Assembly: GCF_002872475.1 (NCBI RefSeq)
Contig: NZ_CP025682.1
Location: 558,001 to 622,000 of the forward strand
Origin: Pseudazoarcus pumilus
GTDB taxonomy: Bacteria > Pseudomonadota > Gammaproteobacteria > Burkholderiales > Rhodocyclaceae
DNA: 64,000 nucleotides
Direction of reading: 5' to 3'
The notes under the pieces: model-generated
Told to the model about the DNA's origin: nothing
What the model saw: the letters and a program-made list of their open reading frames with translations, nothing else
The model's database searches: none
Position numbers and translations under genes: made by a program
Shown: positions 8,107 to 18,613 of the stretch, piece after piece
Layout of the letters: each line of letters opens with the position of its first letter
How positions within the stretch are numbered: position 1 is the first letter of the stretch

Positions 8107-8560
8107 GATTCGTCTCGTTGAGAAGATCCTGCAGGAGGATCTGCGCGGCCGTCGCGTCGAGCCGGCGCTTGCGTGTGCGCCAGTCGCGCTCGCCCGCCTC
8201 GGCGAGCGCGGATTCGGCCGCCACCGACGTGAGGCGCTCGTCGACCTCGACCACCGGCAGGCCGAAGCGCCCGCGCAGCTGGTTGGCGAAGCGCCGGCAG
8301 CGCGCGCTCATCGCGTGTTCGGTACCGTCCAGATGGCACGGGATGCCGACGGCCAGCGCCACCGGCCGCCATTCGTCCAGCAGGGTGCCGATGGCCGCGA
8401 AGCGGCGCTCGCCGGATTCCTCGGCGATGGTGGTCAGCGCCGTGGCGTGGCAGGTCTCGATCTCGCCGACGGCCACGCCGATGCGTGCCAGCCCGAAATC
8501 GAAACCCACCACCGTGCCGCGTTCGGGCAGGGAAGCCGCTTGCGGGCGCGCTTCAGGCAT
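8093..8560 (-). CDS. ruvX: YqgF/RuvX Holliday-junction resolvase-like protein
   Basis: The 155-residue protein has the RNase H-like YqgF fold. The first acidic motif is [14 protein letters not shown] near residues 19-32, and the second is [16 protein letters not shown] near 103-118. The family is needed for 5' end processing of pre-16S rRNA in Escherichia coli and has been proposed as a resolvase. It overlaps yqgE upstream by 8 bases and pyrR downstream by 14 bases; yqgE-yqgF pairing is conserved in proteobacteria. Confidence 0.95.
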   Translation of the reverse strand: MPEARPQAASLPERGTVVGFDFGLARIGVAVGEIETCHATALTTIAEESGERRFAAIGTLLDEWRPVALAVGIPCHLDGTEHAMSARCRRFANQLRGRFGLPVVEVDERLTSVAAESALAEAGERDWRTRKRRLDATAAQILLQDLLNETNHATS

Positions 8561-9119
8561 GTCCGGCGACCTCGGACAGGTGGGTGAAGTCGATGCCCAG
8601 ACGCTGCAGGGCCGCGGCGAAGCGTTCTTCCGGCGGCAACTCGAACAGGATGGACAGGTCGGCCGGTACGGTCAGCCAGGCGTTGGACGCCAGTTCCTGC
8701 TCGAGCTGGCCGGCCGACCAGCCGGCATAGCCGAGCGAGACCAGCACCTCGGACGGTTCGCCGTCCTCGCCCATGGCCTGCAGGATGTCGCGCGAGCTGG
8801 TCAGGCCGACCTCGTCGGTGACTTCCAGCGTGGAATGCCAGTCGCCGAGCGGGCGGTGCAGGACGAAGCCGCGGTCGGTCTGTACCGGGCCGCCGAAATA
8901 CACCGGTTGACCGGCCAGTTCGCCCGCGTGCAGCGGCACGTCGACACGCTCGAACAGCGTCGTCAGCGTCATGTCGAGCGGGCGGTTGACGATGATGCCG
9001 AGCGCGCCCTGCTCGTTGTGCTCCGCGATGTAGGTCAGCGTGCGCGAGAAGTTCGGATCGGCCATGGCAGGCATGGCGATCAGAAAGTGATTCGTCAGGT
9101 TTGCGATGATGGCGCTCAT
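8553..9119 (-). CDS. yqgE: YqgE/AlgH family protein
   Basis: A DUF179/AlgH protein of 188 residues beginning [19 protein letters not shown]. Family motifs seen are [26 protein letters not shown] near the N-terminus and [19 protein letters not shown] near residue 140. The biochemical function is unknown. The start at 9119 gives the usual family length; in-frame ATGs at 9128 and 9170 would add residues not typical of the family, and no clear ribosome site separates the choices. It leads the yqgE-yqgF-pyrR-pyrB-pyrC' run and is divergent from phrB, 92 bases away. Confidence 0.93.
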   Translation of the reverse strand: MSAIIANLTNHFLIAMPAMADPNFSRTLTYIAEHNEQGALGIIVNRPLDMTLTTLFERVDVPLHAGELAGQPVYFGGPVQTDRGFVLHRPLGDWHSTLEVTDEVGLTSSRDILQAMGEDGEPSEVLVSLGYAGWSAGQLEQELASNAWLTVPADLSILFELPPEERFAAALQRLGIDFTHLSEVAGHA

Positions 9120-9211
9120 GGGGTGCATTTTACGCCGGTTGGCATGCGCCGGAGCAGGAACCTGTGACACGATGCTCCGTCCAACCGCTCCGCCCGCACG
9201 AATCCATCGTC

Positions 9212-10657
9212 ATGCCTGCTTCCGCCCTCGTCTGGTTTCGGCGCGATCTGCGCAGCTTCGACCACGCTGCGCTGCATCACGCACTGACGCGCTTCGAGCG
9301 CGTCTACTGCGTCTTCGTCTTCGATCGCGCCATCCTCGATGCGCTGCCCTCGCGCGCGGACCGCAGGCTCGGTTTCATCCACGCGGCGCTGCGCGAACTC
9401 GACGAGGCGCTCGATGCGCTCGCGCGCGCGGCCGGTGGCAACGGCGGCGGGCTGATCGTGCGCCACGGCGTTGCGCGCGACGAGATTCCGGCGCTGGCGC
9501 AGGAGCTGGGCGTCGACGCGGTACTCGCCAACCGCGACTACGAGCCGGCTGCGCGCGAGCGTGATGACGCGGTGCGCCGGGTGCTGGCGGACGCGGACAT
9601 CGACTTCGAGGATTTCAAGGATCAGGTCGTGTTCGACCGCGACGAGGTGCTGACTCAGGATGGCCGTCCGTTCTCGGTATTCACGCCGTATCGCAACGCC
9701 TGGATGCGCCGCCTCGAGCCGGGCGATGTCGCGCCGTTCGCGATTGCCGCGCACGCCGGGCGGCTGGCCGTGCGCGATGCGCGCTGCGGCGTGCCGCCGC
9801 TCGATGCGATCGGCTTCTCGCCGGACAACCTGGCCGCGCTGCGTCTGCCCACCGGCATGTCGGGGGGCGCGAGCCTTGTCGATGACTTTCTCGCGCGCAT
9901 CGGCGACTACCATGTCGCGCGCGACTTTCCGGGCAGGAAAGGCGTGTCCTATCTGTCGGCGCATCTGCGCTTCGGCACGGTGTCGGTGCGCGCGCTGGCC
10001 GAGGCGGCCTGGCGCATGCACGGCGACGGGCCGCGCACCTGGCTCAATGAACTGGTGTGGCGCGACTTCTACCAGATGATCCTGTGGCACCACCCGCGCG
10101 TGGTGACGGAGAACTTCCGCCCCGAGTTCGACCGCGTGTGCTGGGACGAGGCGCCTGAACTGCTCGCAGCATGGAAGGCGGGCCGCACCGGCTATCCGCT
10201 GGTCGATGCGGGCATGCGTCAGCTCGCGCAGACGGGCTACATGCACAACCGGCTGCGCATGATCACCGCCTCCTTCCTGTGCAAGGATCTGGGCATCGAC
10301 TGGCGCCCGGGCGAGCGCCACTTCGCCGCCTTGCTCAACGACTACGATCTGGCGGCCAACAATGGTGGCTGGCAGTGGGCGGCTTCGACCGGCTGCGACG
10401 CCCAGCCGTGGTTCCGCATCTTCAACCCGGTGACGCAGTCGCAGCGCTTCGATCCGCAGGGCGACTTCATCCGCCGCTATGTGCCCGAGCTGGCGCGCGC
10501 GCCGTCGCGCTGGATCCATGCGCCGTGGAAGATGGACGAGGCCGCGCAGCGCGCGGCCGGTGTGCGCATCGGCGAGGACTACCCGGCGCCGGTGGTCGAT
10601 CACGCCGCCGCGCGCGAGCGCACGCTGGCGCGCTTCGCGGTCACGAAACGCGGCTGA
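9212..10657 (+). CDS. phrB: Deoxyribodipyrimidine photolyase
   Basis: The 481-residue flavoprotein repairs UV-induced cyclobutane pyrimidine dimers using blue light. The N-terminal antenna-binding alpha/beta domain starts ALVWFRRDLRSFDHAAL. The C-terminal FAD domain carries GRTGYPLVDAGMRQL, NRLRMITASFL and DYDLAANNGGWQWAASTG, followed by PWFRIFNP. The tryptophans of the electron-transfer chain are within these segments. The start at 9212 begins directly at the conserved strand; in-frame upstream codons are not supported. Its 3' end overlaps the convergent chpA by 17 bases. Confidence 0.96.
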   Translation: MPASALVWFRRDLRSFDHAALHHALTRFERVYCVFVFDRAILDALPSRADRRLGFIHAALRELDEALDALARAAGGNGGGLIVRHGVARDEIPALAQELGVDAVLANRDYEPAARERDDAVRRVLADADIDFEDFKDQVVFDRDEVLTQDGRPFSVFTPYRNAWMRRLEPGDVAPFAIAAHAGRLAVRDARCGVPPLDAIGFSPDNLAALRLPTGMSGGASLVDDFLARIGDYHVARDFPGRKGVSYLSAHLRFGTVSVRALAEAAWRMHGDGPRTWLNELVWRDFYQMILWHHPRVVTENFRPEFDRVCWDEAPELLAAWKAGRTGYPLVDAGMRQLAQTGYMHNRLRMITASFLCKDLGIDWRPGERHFAALLNDYDLAANNGGWQWAASTGCDAQPWFRIFNPVTQSQRFDPQGDFIRRYVPELARAPSRWIHAPWKMDEAAQRAAGVRIGEDYPAPVVDHAAARERTLARFAVTKRG

Positions 10658-13600
10658 GGCCCTGTGAGCGTTCGGGTGTGAGGTCGGTGTACTGGCGCAG
10701 CAGGCGCAACAGCTCGTCCTCGTCGTAGGGCTTGCCGAGATAGTCGTTGGCGCCGAGCTTCTCGGCGTACTCGCGGTGCTTGTCGGCCAGGCGCGAGGTG
10801 ATCATGATCACCGGCACTTCGCGCGTGCGCTCGTCGGCGCGCAGGTTGCGCACCAGGTCGAAGCCGTCCATGCGCGGCATTTCGATGTCCGACAGGATGA
10901 CATCGGGCACGAAATCCTCGAGCTGGTCGAGTGCGTCCGTGCCGTCCTTGGCGGTGAGCACGCGGTAGCCCTCGCGTTCGAGCAGGCGTCCGGTGATCTT
11001 GCGCACCGTGAGCGAATCGTCGACCACCATCACGCTGGGTTGGCGCAGCGGTTCGACGGCCGGACCGATGTCGAGCAGGTCGTCGCCGAGTACGGCGTCC
11101 ATGACCTCGTCCGGCGCCTCGGAACGGCTGGCCAGTGCGAGCGGGTTGAGGATCAGCACGATCTCGCCGTCGCCCAGCACGGTGGCGCCGGAGATGCCGA
11201 CGATGCGCAGCAGCTGCGGGCCGGCCGACTTGACGACGATCTCCTGGTTGCCGCGCATGGCGTCGATGTGCAGCGCCAGGCGCTCGCCGCCGGCGCGCAG
11301 CAGCAGCACCCAGTTGAAGCGGTGGATCTCGGGGCGCGCGCGCCGCTTGCCGAGCAGTTCGGGCAGGTAGCGGTAGGGATAACGCTGTTCCTGCCATTCG
11401 GCGAAACCGTCCGCACGCATGCGCTCGAGCGCGTCCGAACGCAGTTCGAGCACCTGGGCGATCATGGTCGACGGGATGGCGTAGCTGGCGTGCGCGGCGC
11501 GTACCAGCAGCGCCTGCGTGACCGCCAGCGTCAACGGCAGGTAGATGCGAAAACGCGTGCCGTCGCCGGGCGTCGCATGCACGTCGATGCGCCCGCCCAG
11601 CGCGGCGGCCTCGGCGCGCACCACGTCCATGCCGACGCCGCGGCCGGCGATCGTCGAGATTTCGTCAGCGGTGCTGAAGCCGGGCGTGAAGATGAGGTTG
11701 GTCAGCGTGCGCTCGTCTGCGCCCTGCGGGTCGTCGAGCAGGTCGCGCTCGGCCGCGCGCGCGCGGATCGCCTCGTAGTCGAGGCCGCGGCCGTCGTCGG
11801 CCAGGTCGATGGCGATCTCGTTGCCGGTCTGGCTGATCGTCAGGGTCACCTGGCCGATCTCGTCCTTGCCTGCCGCGCGCCGCTCGTCCTGCGCCTCGAT
11901 GCCGTGCGCGACGGCGTTGCGCAGCATGTGCTCGATGGCCACCGTCATGTGCTCGAGCACGCTGCGGTCGATCTCGATGCGGCCGCCGCGAATGTCGAGG
12001 TTGACCCGCTTGCCCTGATCCTTGGCGCTCTGGCGCACGACGCGGTGCAGGCGGTCGGCGAGGCTGTCGAAGGGCACCATGCGCACCTGCATCAGCGACT
12101 GCTGCAGGTCGCGCGCGAAGCGCGCCTGGCCGTGCAGGGCGAGTTCCGCCCCGTCGAGGTTGCGCAGCAGGTTCTGCTGCACGGTGGTGACGTCGCCGAC
12201 GCTCTCGGCCATCATCCGCGTGAGTTCCTGCAGCCGCGTGTAGCGGTCCATCTCGAGCGGATCGAACGAAGCGTGCTGCGAGTCGGCCTGCGCGATGCGC
12301 GACTGCATCTGCGTCTCGGCCTGCAACTCCACTTCGCGCAGCTGGCCGCGCAGGCGGATGACGTTCTCGGTCAGGTCGAGCAGGGAGCGGCGCAGCGTGC
12401 GCAGCTCGCCCTCGATGCGGGTGCGCGCGATGCCGATCTCGCCGGCCATGTTGATGAAGTTGCCCAGATGGTCGGCACGCACGCGCAGCGTGCCGCCGCC
12501 GGGTACGGTCTCGGCGGTGCTCTCGCCGGTCTCGATGGCGATTGCCGTGCTCTCGACGTCGTGCGCCTGCTCGGCCGCTGCGAGTGCGGGTGCGCTCTTG
12601 CCGCCGGCGAGGTCGGCGAGCATCTGTGCGGCCTGGTCGAGACCGCCGGTGAGGGTGTCGATCAGCCCTTCGGCCGGGCTGTGGCGGGCCATGCCGTTCT
12701 CGAGGCGTGACTCGATGCGGTGCACAAGCTCGCCCAGACGCATGGCACCGGCCATGCGTGCGCTGCCCTTGAGGGTGTGGAGCTGGCGCGCGGCAAGTCG
12801 CGGATGTTCGCCGCTGTGCGGGTCATCGCTCCAGTGGCGCAGGCGTTCGTCGAGCCCCTTCATCAGCTCGTCGGCTTCCTCGAGGAAGATCGGCAGCAGT
12901 TGCTCATCCAGGTCGTCGCGTACCTGGATGGCCTCTTCGTCCTCGTCGAGCGTCTCGCGCTCGGCCTCGGCCTGTGCGGCGACGGGGGGCGCGTGCTCGT
13001 CCTCCGGCGTCTGCAGTTCGGCCTGCGCCGGGCGGCCGACGGCGCCGAGCTGTTGCTCGAGTTCCGGCACCGGCAGGGGCAGTTGCGCGCGCGCCACCTC
13101 GGCGAGCATGGTGTCGAGCCGCTCGACCGTGGCGTCGAACAGGTCGAACTGCTCGGCGCTGGGCGCCTGGCGCGCTTCGCGCAGCCGACCCAGCGCGAAC
13201 TCGGTGGCGCGCGCGAGGTTCTGCATCGGGCCGACATGGGCCGTGCCCGAGATGCCGGCGAGGGTGTGCGCCGTGCGCAGCAGCTTCTCCGACGGCGTCG
13301 AGGGGTTGTTGCGCAGCGGGCGCAGGCCCGCCTTGAGCGCCTCGATGTGGCTGCGCCCTTCGTTGACATACAGGTCGAAGAGCTGGCGTGACAGTTCGGT
13401 TTCGCCGATGCGCACATGCGAGGGTTCTGCGGCCTCGTCGGCGGTGGTGCCCGTCGTCGCCTCTTCGCCCTGCAGCGCGGCGGATTCGAGTTCGGCGAAA
13501 TCAGGCTCGGTGGAATCGAACCCGGCCGGGTGTTCGTCGGCGACTTCGACCGGCTCGTCCAGATCGAGCGAAGGCAGATCGCCGAAGTCGAAGTGCGGTG

Positions 13601-15893
13601 GTGCCGGTGCCGCATCCGCATCCCCGGCGGGGGCTGTCGCGGGTTCCGCGCTGAATGCGTCGGAGGGCGCGGACTCGGGCGTCTCGCCGGCTCCGGTTTC
13701 GGCCGCTTCGAGCGCGCGCAGGCGTTCGGCCTCGGCCACCACGGCGCGGACGTCGAACTCGTGGCTGCCGCCGCCCTCGATCTGCGCCACCCAGGCATCG
13801 AAGCGCGCGTGCGCGTCGGCCAGGAGCGCGGCCAGATCCGGCGTCACCGGCCATTCCAGTTGCAGCCAGCGGTTGAGGGTCTGCTCGACCGCCCAGGCGG
13901 CTTCGCCGAACTCGCTCAGGCCGACCATGCGGCCGCTGCCCTTGAGCGTGTGGAAGCTGCGGCGGATGTCGACCAGAGATTCCTGGTCGCCGAAGGGCTG
14001 CAGTTCCTGCAGGCCGGCGTCGATTACGCCGAGGACTTCGTGCGCTTCCTCGATGAAGATGGCGAGCAGTTCGGCATCGATCTCCGCTTCGGTGGCCGGT
14101 GCCGGCGTCATCTCCGGCGCCGCGGCGCGTTCCGGCGCGGGTTCGGCCTCGACCTCCTGCGGCGCCGCGCCTGCGCTCGTCGCGAACTCGATCTCCGGGG
14201 CCAGGATCTCGTCCGGGTCGGGACGGCGCTCGTCTTCGGGCAGGAAATCGTTGAGGTCGGCCTCGCCGTGCTGCAGCGCGCCGACGTAGAAGCCGAGGAT
14301 GGAAATGCGGTCGGCCAGGCGTGAGAGCACCGGCTGGTCCGGCGCGCCGCCGTCGGCCAGCCAGCCGATGGTGTTGGCGGCCTCGCGCACCAGCGGCACG
14401 GCGGCGTCGCCGCCGATGATGCGCAGCGCGCCCTCGATCTGGTGCAGCGGCGCGTCGAGCTGGCCCAGCGGGGCGCGCTTGGCGTGGTCACGGAAGAAGT
14501 CGTCGAGCGTCTGCTCGATGTGTCCCAGGCTGGAAGCGATCTCGCGCGCGACCTGCACGCGTGCGTCCCATTCGTGGGCGCGTCGCGCGACCTCCAGCGT
14601 GGGTGCCTCGGCGCGCGGCGCGTCGCCGCGCATGTGCGCCTCGAAGCGCTCGAGCGTGGCCTCGGTCTGCTCGAGCAGTTCGCCGTCGGCGATGCCGCCT
14701 TCGACGTTCAACTCCGCCAGCAGCAGGGCGGTGGCGACGTCGATGGCCATGGCTTCGTCGCAGGCCGCCGGATTGCCGGCCAGCCAGTGCGCGAGGCGCG
14801 CCGTGCCGTCGAGCAGGCGATGCAGCGCGGGGCGTCCCAGCTTGGCCGATTCGGACGCGATGTGGGCGATGTGGGTGTCGAATTCGGGCAGGGATGCGTT
14901 CTGCCCCGTGCTGAACGCGTCCCAGTCGATCTTGGCGGTGGCGATTTCGTTGCGCAGTTCGCGCAGCAGCGGGCCGAGCGGGATGTCGGCCACGGCGGAA
15001 CCGGGGTCGGCCCACCAGACGTCGAGTTCCCAGCGCTCGCGCACCGCGCGCTGGGCGTCGGTGCGTACCGGCGCCTGGCCGATCTCGAAGAGCAGGTCGC
15101 GCATCAGCCGTTCGGGCATGCGGCGGGCGCCGCCTGTCTGCGCGCGCACTTCCTTGACCAGACCCGTGCAGATCTGCTTGATGCGCATTTCCGAGGCCGG
15201 CAGGTCGCCGTGGGCGAGCGCCTCGAAGAAGGCCTGGGCGACGCGCCACAGCGTGTTCGCGACCGGGCCGGTCTGCATCGCCTCGAGTGCGATCGCGGCG
15301 TCGCGCATGGTGCTCGCCCCTTCCGGGTCGGCCGGGTCGCGCAGCCAGGTCAGCAGTCCGCGCTCGAGGGCTGCGCGCGTCGCGCGCAGGCGGCCGGTGA
15401 GCGCGTCCGAGCCCGGTGGCGGCGCGCCGGTCAGGCGACGGCGCGGCAGGCGGCGCTCCAGGTCGGGGAAGAACATGTCGGCGGCCGAGACTTCGCCGCG
15501 CCCGCAACCACGGGCCAGTTCGCGGTAGACGGCGAACAGCCGCAGGGGCTGGTCACCGGCGCCGCCGACGACTTCGCCCAGATAATTCGCGAGCGTCGAG
15601 CAGGCACGCTGTGCGAGTGCCGCGCCGCCTTCATCGGTGGTGGCTTCGCCGCGCGCCAGTTCGCCGACGAACTGCTCGAGCGTGTCGGCGAACTGGCTGG
15701 CGCCGTCCAGGCCGACGACCGACAGTGCGCCGCGCACCTGATGCAGATGCGCCTGTGCGAACTGGAGCTGCGTCTGCGGCTCGGTGTCGGCGGCGGCCTT
15801 GCCGATGGCCTCGGAGGCGCGTTCGAGCGCCTCGTCGATTTCGCCGCGGACCCAGCTGAGCGGGCCGATGTCCAGTTCGTGCGCGTGCGTCAT
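10641..15893 (-). CDS. chpA: ChpA-type hybrid chemosensory histidine kinase (multi-Hpt)
   Basis: This 1750-residue protein is the CheA-like kinase of the Pil-Chp system. At least five Hpt-like segments occur, near residues 50 (HQVRGAL), 482 (HQIEGALR), 646 (HTLKGSGRM), 876 (HTLAGISG) and 1038 (HTLKGSARM). They are linked by acidic low-complexity stretches. The dimerisation/ATPase region follows at about 1190-1450 (HMLRNAVAHGIE, DDGRGLD, GRGVGMDVV), then a CheW-like domain at about 1460-1600, and a receiver with phospho-Asp near 1668 (DVILSDIEMP). It should phosphorylate PilG and PilH to set pilus extension and retraction, and often cAMP signalling. It is the last gene of pilG-H-I-J-chpA; no pilK methyltransferase gene lies between. 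Confidence 0.95.
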   Translation of the reverse strand: MTHAHELDIGPLSWVRGEIDEALERASEAIGKAAADTEPQTQLQFAQAHLHQVRGALSVVGLDGASQFADTLEQFVGELARGEATTDEGGAALAQRACSTLANYLGEVVGGAGDQPLRLFAVYRELARGCGRGEVSAADMFFPDLERRLPRRRLTGAPPPGSDALTGRLRATRAALERGLLTWLRDPADPEGASTMRDAAIALEAMQTGPVANTLWRVAQAFFEALAHGDLPASEMRIKQICTGLVKEVRAQTGGARRMPERLMRDLLFEIGQAPVRTDAQRAVRERWELDVWWADPGSAVADIPLGPLLRELRNEIATAKIDWDAFSTGQNASLPEFDTHIAHIASESAKLGRPALHRLLDGTARLAHWLAGNPAACDEAMAIDVATALLLAELNVEGGIADGELLEQTEATLERFEAHMRGDAPRAEAPTLEVARRAHEWDARVQVAREIASSLGHIEQTLDDFFRDHAKRAPLGQLDAPLHQIEGALRIIGGDAAVPLVREAANTIGWLADGGAPDQPVLSRLADRISILGFYVGALQHGEADLNDFLPEDERRPDPDEILAPEIEFATSAGAAPQEVEAEPAPERAAAPEMTPAPATEAEIDAELLAIFIEEAHEVLGVIDAGLQELQPFGDQESLVDIRRSFHTLKGSGRMVGLSEFGEAAWAVEQTLNRWLQLEWPVTPDLAALLADAHARFDAWVAQIEGGGSHEFDVRAVVAEAERLRALEAAETGAGETPESAPSDAFSAEPATAPAGDADAAPAPPHFDFGDLPSLDLDEPVEVADEHPAGFDSTEPDFAELESAALQGEEATTGTTADEAAEPSHVRIGETELSRQLFDLYVNEGRSHIEALKAGLRPLRNNPSTPSEKLLRTAHTLAGISGTAHVGPMQNLARATEFALGRLREARQAPSAEQFDLFDATVERLDTMLAEVARAQLPLPVPELEQQLGAVGRPAQAELQTPEDEHAPPVAAQAEAERETLDEDEEAIQVRDDLDEQLLPIFLEEADELMKGLDERLRHWSDDPHSGEHPRLAARQLHTLKGSARMAGAMRLGELVHRIESRLENGMARHSPAEGLIDTLTGGLDQAAQMLADLAGGKSAPALAAAEQAHDVESTAIAIETGESTAETVPGGGTLRVRADHLGNFINMAGEIGIARTRIEGELRTLRRSLLDLTENVIRLRGQLREVELQAETQMQSRIAQADSQHASFDPLEMDRYTRLQELTRMMAESVGDVTTVQQNLLRNLDGAELALHGQARFARDLQQSLMQVRMVPFDSLADRLHRVVRQSAKDQGKRVNLDIRGGRIEIDRSVLEHMTVAIEHMLRNAVAHGIEAQDERRAAGKDEIGQVTLTISQTGNEIAIDLADDGRGLDYEAIRARAAERDLLDDPQGADERTLTNLIFTPGFSTADEISTIAGRGVGMDVVRAEAAALGGRIDVHATPGDGTRFRIYLPLTLAVTQALLVRAAHASYAIPSTMIAQVLELRSDALERMRADGFAEWQEQRYPYRYLPELLGKRRARPEIHRFNWVLLLRAGGERLALHIDAMRGNQEIVVKSAGPQLLRIVGISGATVLGDGEIVLILNPLALASRSEAPDEVMDAVLGDDLLDIGPAVEPLRQPSVMVVDDSLTVRKITGRLLEREGYRVLTAKDGTDALDQLEDFVPDVILSDIEMPRMDGFDLVRNLRADERTREVPVIMITSRLADKHREYAEKLGANDYLGKPYDEDELLRLLRQYTDLTPERSQGLSRVS

Positions 15894-15906
15894 GTGGCTG
15901 CCCCGT

Positions 15907-18045
15907 TCAGACCTTGAAGCCGGACACCGAACCCTTCAGTTCCACCGCCAGGTCGGCCAGCTGGCCCACCGACACGGCGGTCTGCTGGGTGCCGCGCGTG
16001 GTCTGGTCGGTAATCGCGAGAATGTCCTTCATGGTGCCGGCGACGCGGCCGGCGGTGGCGGCGTGATTCTGGATGTCGCTCGAGATCTGCTCGATGAGCT
16101 CGGCGGTCTCGGTCGAGACACGCTCGATCTCGACCAGCACCTGACCGGCGGCGTCGGTCAGCTGCGCGCCCTCGACCACGTCACGGGTGGCGGTTTCCAT
16201 CGCCGAGACGGCGTCCTTGGTGTCGGTCTGGATCGACTTGACGATGGATGCGATCTGCTTGGTCGCTTCGGCCGAACGTTCGGCCAGACGCTGCACCTCT
16301 TCGGCGACCACGGTGAAGCCGCGGCCCGCCTCGCCGGCCGAGGCGGCCTGGATGGCGGCGTTGAGCGCCAGCACGTTGGTCTGCTCGGTAATGTCGGAGA
16401 TCAGTTCCACGATCTCGCCGATCTCCTGCGAGGATTCGCCCAGACGCTTGATGCGTTTGGAGGTTTCCTGGATCTGCTCGCGGATGTCGTTCATGCCGCG
16501 GATGGTGTCCTCCACCGCGGTCGTGCCTTTCTGGGCGGCATCGCGCGACTGGCGCGCGACCTGCGCCGACTGCAGCACGCGCTCGGAGGACTCGGTCATC
16601 TGCTCGGCCATGCGCTCGACGGTGGAGCCGACTTCCTCGATCTCCTGCGACTGACGCTCGGTGGCGTCGAGCAGCTCGCCCGAGATCTTCTGCGCCGATT
16701 CGGTGGCCGCGGTCACGCGGGTGGCCGCGTCGTTGATGCGACGCACCAGCACGGACAGCTCCTCGACCGTGTAGTTGACCGAGTCGGCGATGGCGCCGGT
16801 GATGTCCTCGGACACCGTCGCGCGCACGGTGAGGTCGCCGTCGGCCAGGTCGCCCATCTCGTTCATCAGGCGCAGGATGGCCTGCTGCGCGAGGTTGCGT
16901 TCCTCTTCGGCCGCCAGACGCTGGTGTTCGGCTTCGGCGCGGCGGCGCGTGAGGTCGGCGTTGTAGGCCTTGACGATGAGCGCGATGACCGCCAGGGCGA
17001 GCACGCCGCAGGCGACGATGCCCGCGATCAGCGGATCGAAGCCGCGGTAGGCGTTGTCGTAGGCGGCCGATACGCTGCGCGTATCTTCGAGCAGCGCGGG
17101 CGAGGCCTCGAACATGCGCGCGCCGGTCTGCTTGGCCTGAACCAGGTTCTGGATGTTGTCGTTGATGCGACCGACCGCAGCCAGCGTTTCCTCCGCATAC
17201 CACTCGATGTCGCGCAGCTGCTGCTGGGCTTGCGGGTCGGCGAAGGACAGGCGCAGCAATTCGGACAGGGTGTCGTTGAAGTTTGCCGGGTCGACGCTCA
17301 TCTGGAACGCCGCTTCCGGGTCGATGGTCTCGGCGGCGAGCAGCGAGTTGGCGTTCTTGGCGATGCGCTGTGTGGTCAGCACGGCCTCGTTGGCGAGCAG
17401 GATTTCGCGGTCGGAGGCGTTGCCTGCGACCTTGGCGCGCGCGATGCGCACCGTCAGGTCGTAGAGCAGCGGGTCGAAGGCGTTGATCATCGCCACCGAA
17501 CGGTCCAGCGTGGCGATGCTGGTTTCCTCGTCGAGCAGCCAGCCCACGTCCTGCTCGATCGAGCGCCAGCGCTCGGCGAGCGTGGCCAGCGCCGGTTGCA
17601 CCGATTCGGGGCTGGCCGGCACGCTGCGATCCTGCAGCGTGCCGCCTGCGGTCAGGGTGCCGAGCAGGCCGGAGAAGCGCTGGCTGGCGGTACGCAGTTC
17701 GGTGAAGGCGTCGCGATCGCCCTGGATGCCGCGCTGGGCCGCCTTGGCGATCTGCTGCGAGAGCATCTGCAATTCACCGGCCGAGGCGACGTACAGGGTC
17801 GCGTTCGTGGCCTGGCGGTTCTGCATCACGAGCAAGACGACGGTGGCGATGACGAGCAGGCCGAAGACGATGAAGTGACCCTTCATCCGCTCCGACACGG
17901 GACGTTCATCGGCCTTCTTCGCCCCCGCTGCGGGTGTCGCGGGAGGTGCTGCCTTGTCGGCCTCGAGGATGGTGGCGTCGGATGGCGCGGACTCGTCTTT
18001 GTTCTTGGCGCCCCCGGGAGACAGGGCGGACAGATTGATTGCCAT
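15907..18045 (-). CDS. pilJ: PilJ methyl-accepting chemotaxis protein
   Basis: The 712-residue inner-membrane receptor has a cytoplasmic N-terminal stretch, a first membrane helix at about 58-75 ([18 protein letters not shown]), a periplasmic region with two PilJ-type helical modules, and a second helix at about 345-365 ([19 protein letters not shown]). A HAMP region and a long coiled-coil signalling domain follow. The hairpin tip reads [20 protein letters not shown], the hallmark of MCPs. PilJ is the sensor of the Pil-Chp system and couples through PilI to ChpA. It ends 13 bases before chpA and starts 45 bases after pilI. Confidence 0.96.
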   Translation of the reverse strand: MAINLSALSPGGAKNKDESAPSDATILEADKAAPPATPAAGAKKADERPVSERMKGHFIVFGLLVIATVVLLVMQNRQATNATLYVASAGELQMLSQQIAKAAQRGIQGDRDAFTELRTASQRFSGLLGTLTAGGTLQDRSVPASPESVQPALATLAERWRSIEQDVGWLLDEETSIATLDRSVAMINAFDPLLYDLTVRIARAKVAGNASDREILLANEAVLTTQRIAKNANSLLAAETIDPEAAFQMSVDPANFNDTLSELLRLSFADPQAQQQLRDIEWYAEETLAAVGRINDNIQNLVQAKQTGARMFEASPALLEDTRSVSAAYDNAYRGFDPLIAGIVACGVLALAVIALIVKAYNADLTRRRAEAEHQRLAAEEERNLAQQAILRLMNEMGDLADGDLTVRATVSEDITGAIADSVNYTVEELSVLVRRINDAATRVTAATESAQKISGELLDATERQSQEIEEVGSTVERMAEQMTESSERVLQSAQVARQSRDAAQKGTTAVEDTIRGMNDIREQIQETSKRIKRLGESSQEIGEIVELISDITEQTNVLALNAAIQAASAGEAGRGFTVVAEEVQRLAERSAEATKQIASIVKSIQTDTKDAVSAMETATRDVVEGAQLTDAAGQVLVEIERVSTETAELIEQISSDIQNHAATAGRVAGTMKDILAITDQTTRGTQQTAVSVGQLADLAVELKGSVSGFKV

Positions 18046-18090
18046 AGTGATGCTCCGCTGCGAGATTGTTCGGGTGTTCTCGTGTTCCGG

Positions 18091-18609
18091 TCAGGCTGCC
18101 AGCACCCCGGCATCGAGGAAGCCGGGGTGTCGCACCAGTTCGCCGATGTCGAGCTTGAGCCACTTGCGCCCCTGCACGTCGGACAGTACCTGGCTGACCC
18201 AGGGGCGCTGTTCGTCGGCATCGTCCTCGGCGCCGAACTCGTCGGGGCCGTGCAGGCCGCTGGTGCGCGCGAACAGCAGGGCGATGCCGCTGCCATGGCG
18301 TGCGCCCGCGAGCAGGATGCGCGCACTGCCGGCGGGGGTGATCGGGTCACCGGAGTGAAACAGGGAAAAGTCCACGACACCGCACAGATTGCCGCGCACA
18401 TTGACCAGTCCGCGGTACCAGGGGTGGGTCATCGGTACCGAGGCGATCAACGGTACCGGCAGGACCTCGCCGGTGTCGGCGAGATCGACCAGCCAGTTCT
18501 CGTCGGGCGTCTCGAGTCCGAGCAGCGTGCGCCGTTCGCCTTCGCGCGACTCGGCGAGTCGCCGTGCCAGGCCTTCCTGAAACTCCCGCAGACTGGTGCG
18601 CCGCGCCAT
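18091..18609 (-). CDS. pilI: PilI CheW-like adaptor
   Basis: A 172-residue single-domain CheW protein. The SH3-like CheW fold is seen across about 35-165, with PLIASVPMTHPWYRGLVNVRG as the typical signature core. It bridges PilJ receptors and the ChpA kinase at the membrane. It lies between pilH (4 bases away) and pilJ (45 bases away) in the conserved order. Confidence 0.93.
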   Translation of the reverse strand: MARRTSLREFQEGLARRLAESREGERRTLLGLETPDENWLVDLADTGEVLPVPLIASVPMTHPWYRGLVNVRGNLCGVVDFSLFHSGDPITPAGSARILLAGARHGSGIALLFARTSGLHGPDEFGAEDDADEQRPWVSQVLSDVQGRKWLKLDIGELVRHPGFLDAGVLAA

Positions 18610-18613
18610 CGGA

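Noticed and set aside
7600-8110. PyrR-type attenuator at the head of the pyr genes
   Set aside because: pyrR overlaps yqgF by 14 bases and no anti-antiterminator/terminator pair is visible.
10776-12710. Open frame of 644 codons antisense to chpA
   Set aside because: The minus-strand frame encodes obvious kinase, CheW and receiver domains; this frame has none.
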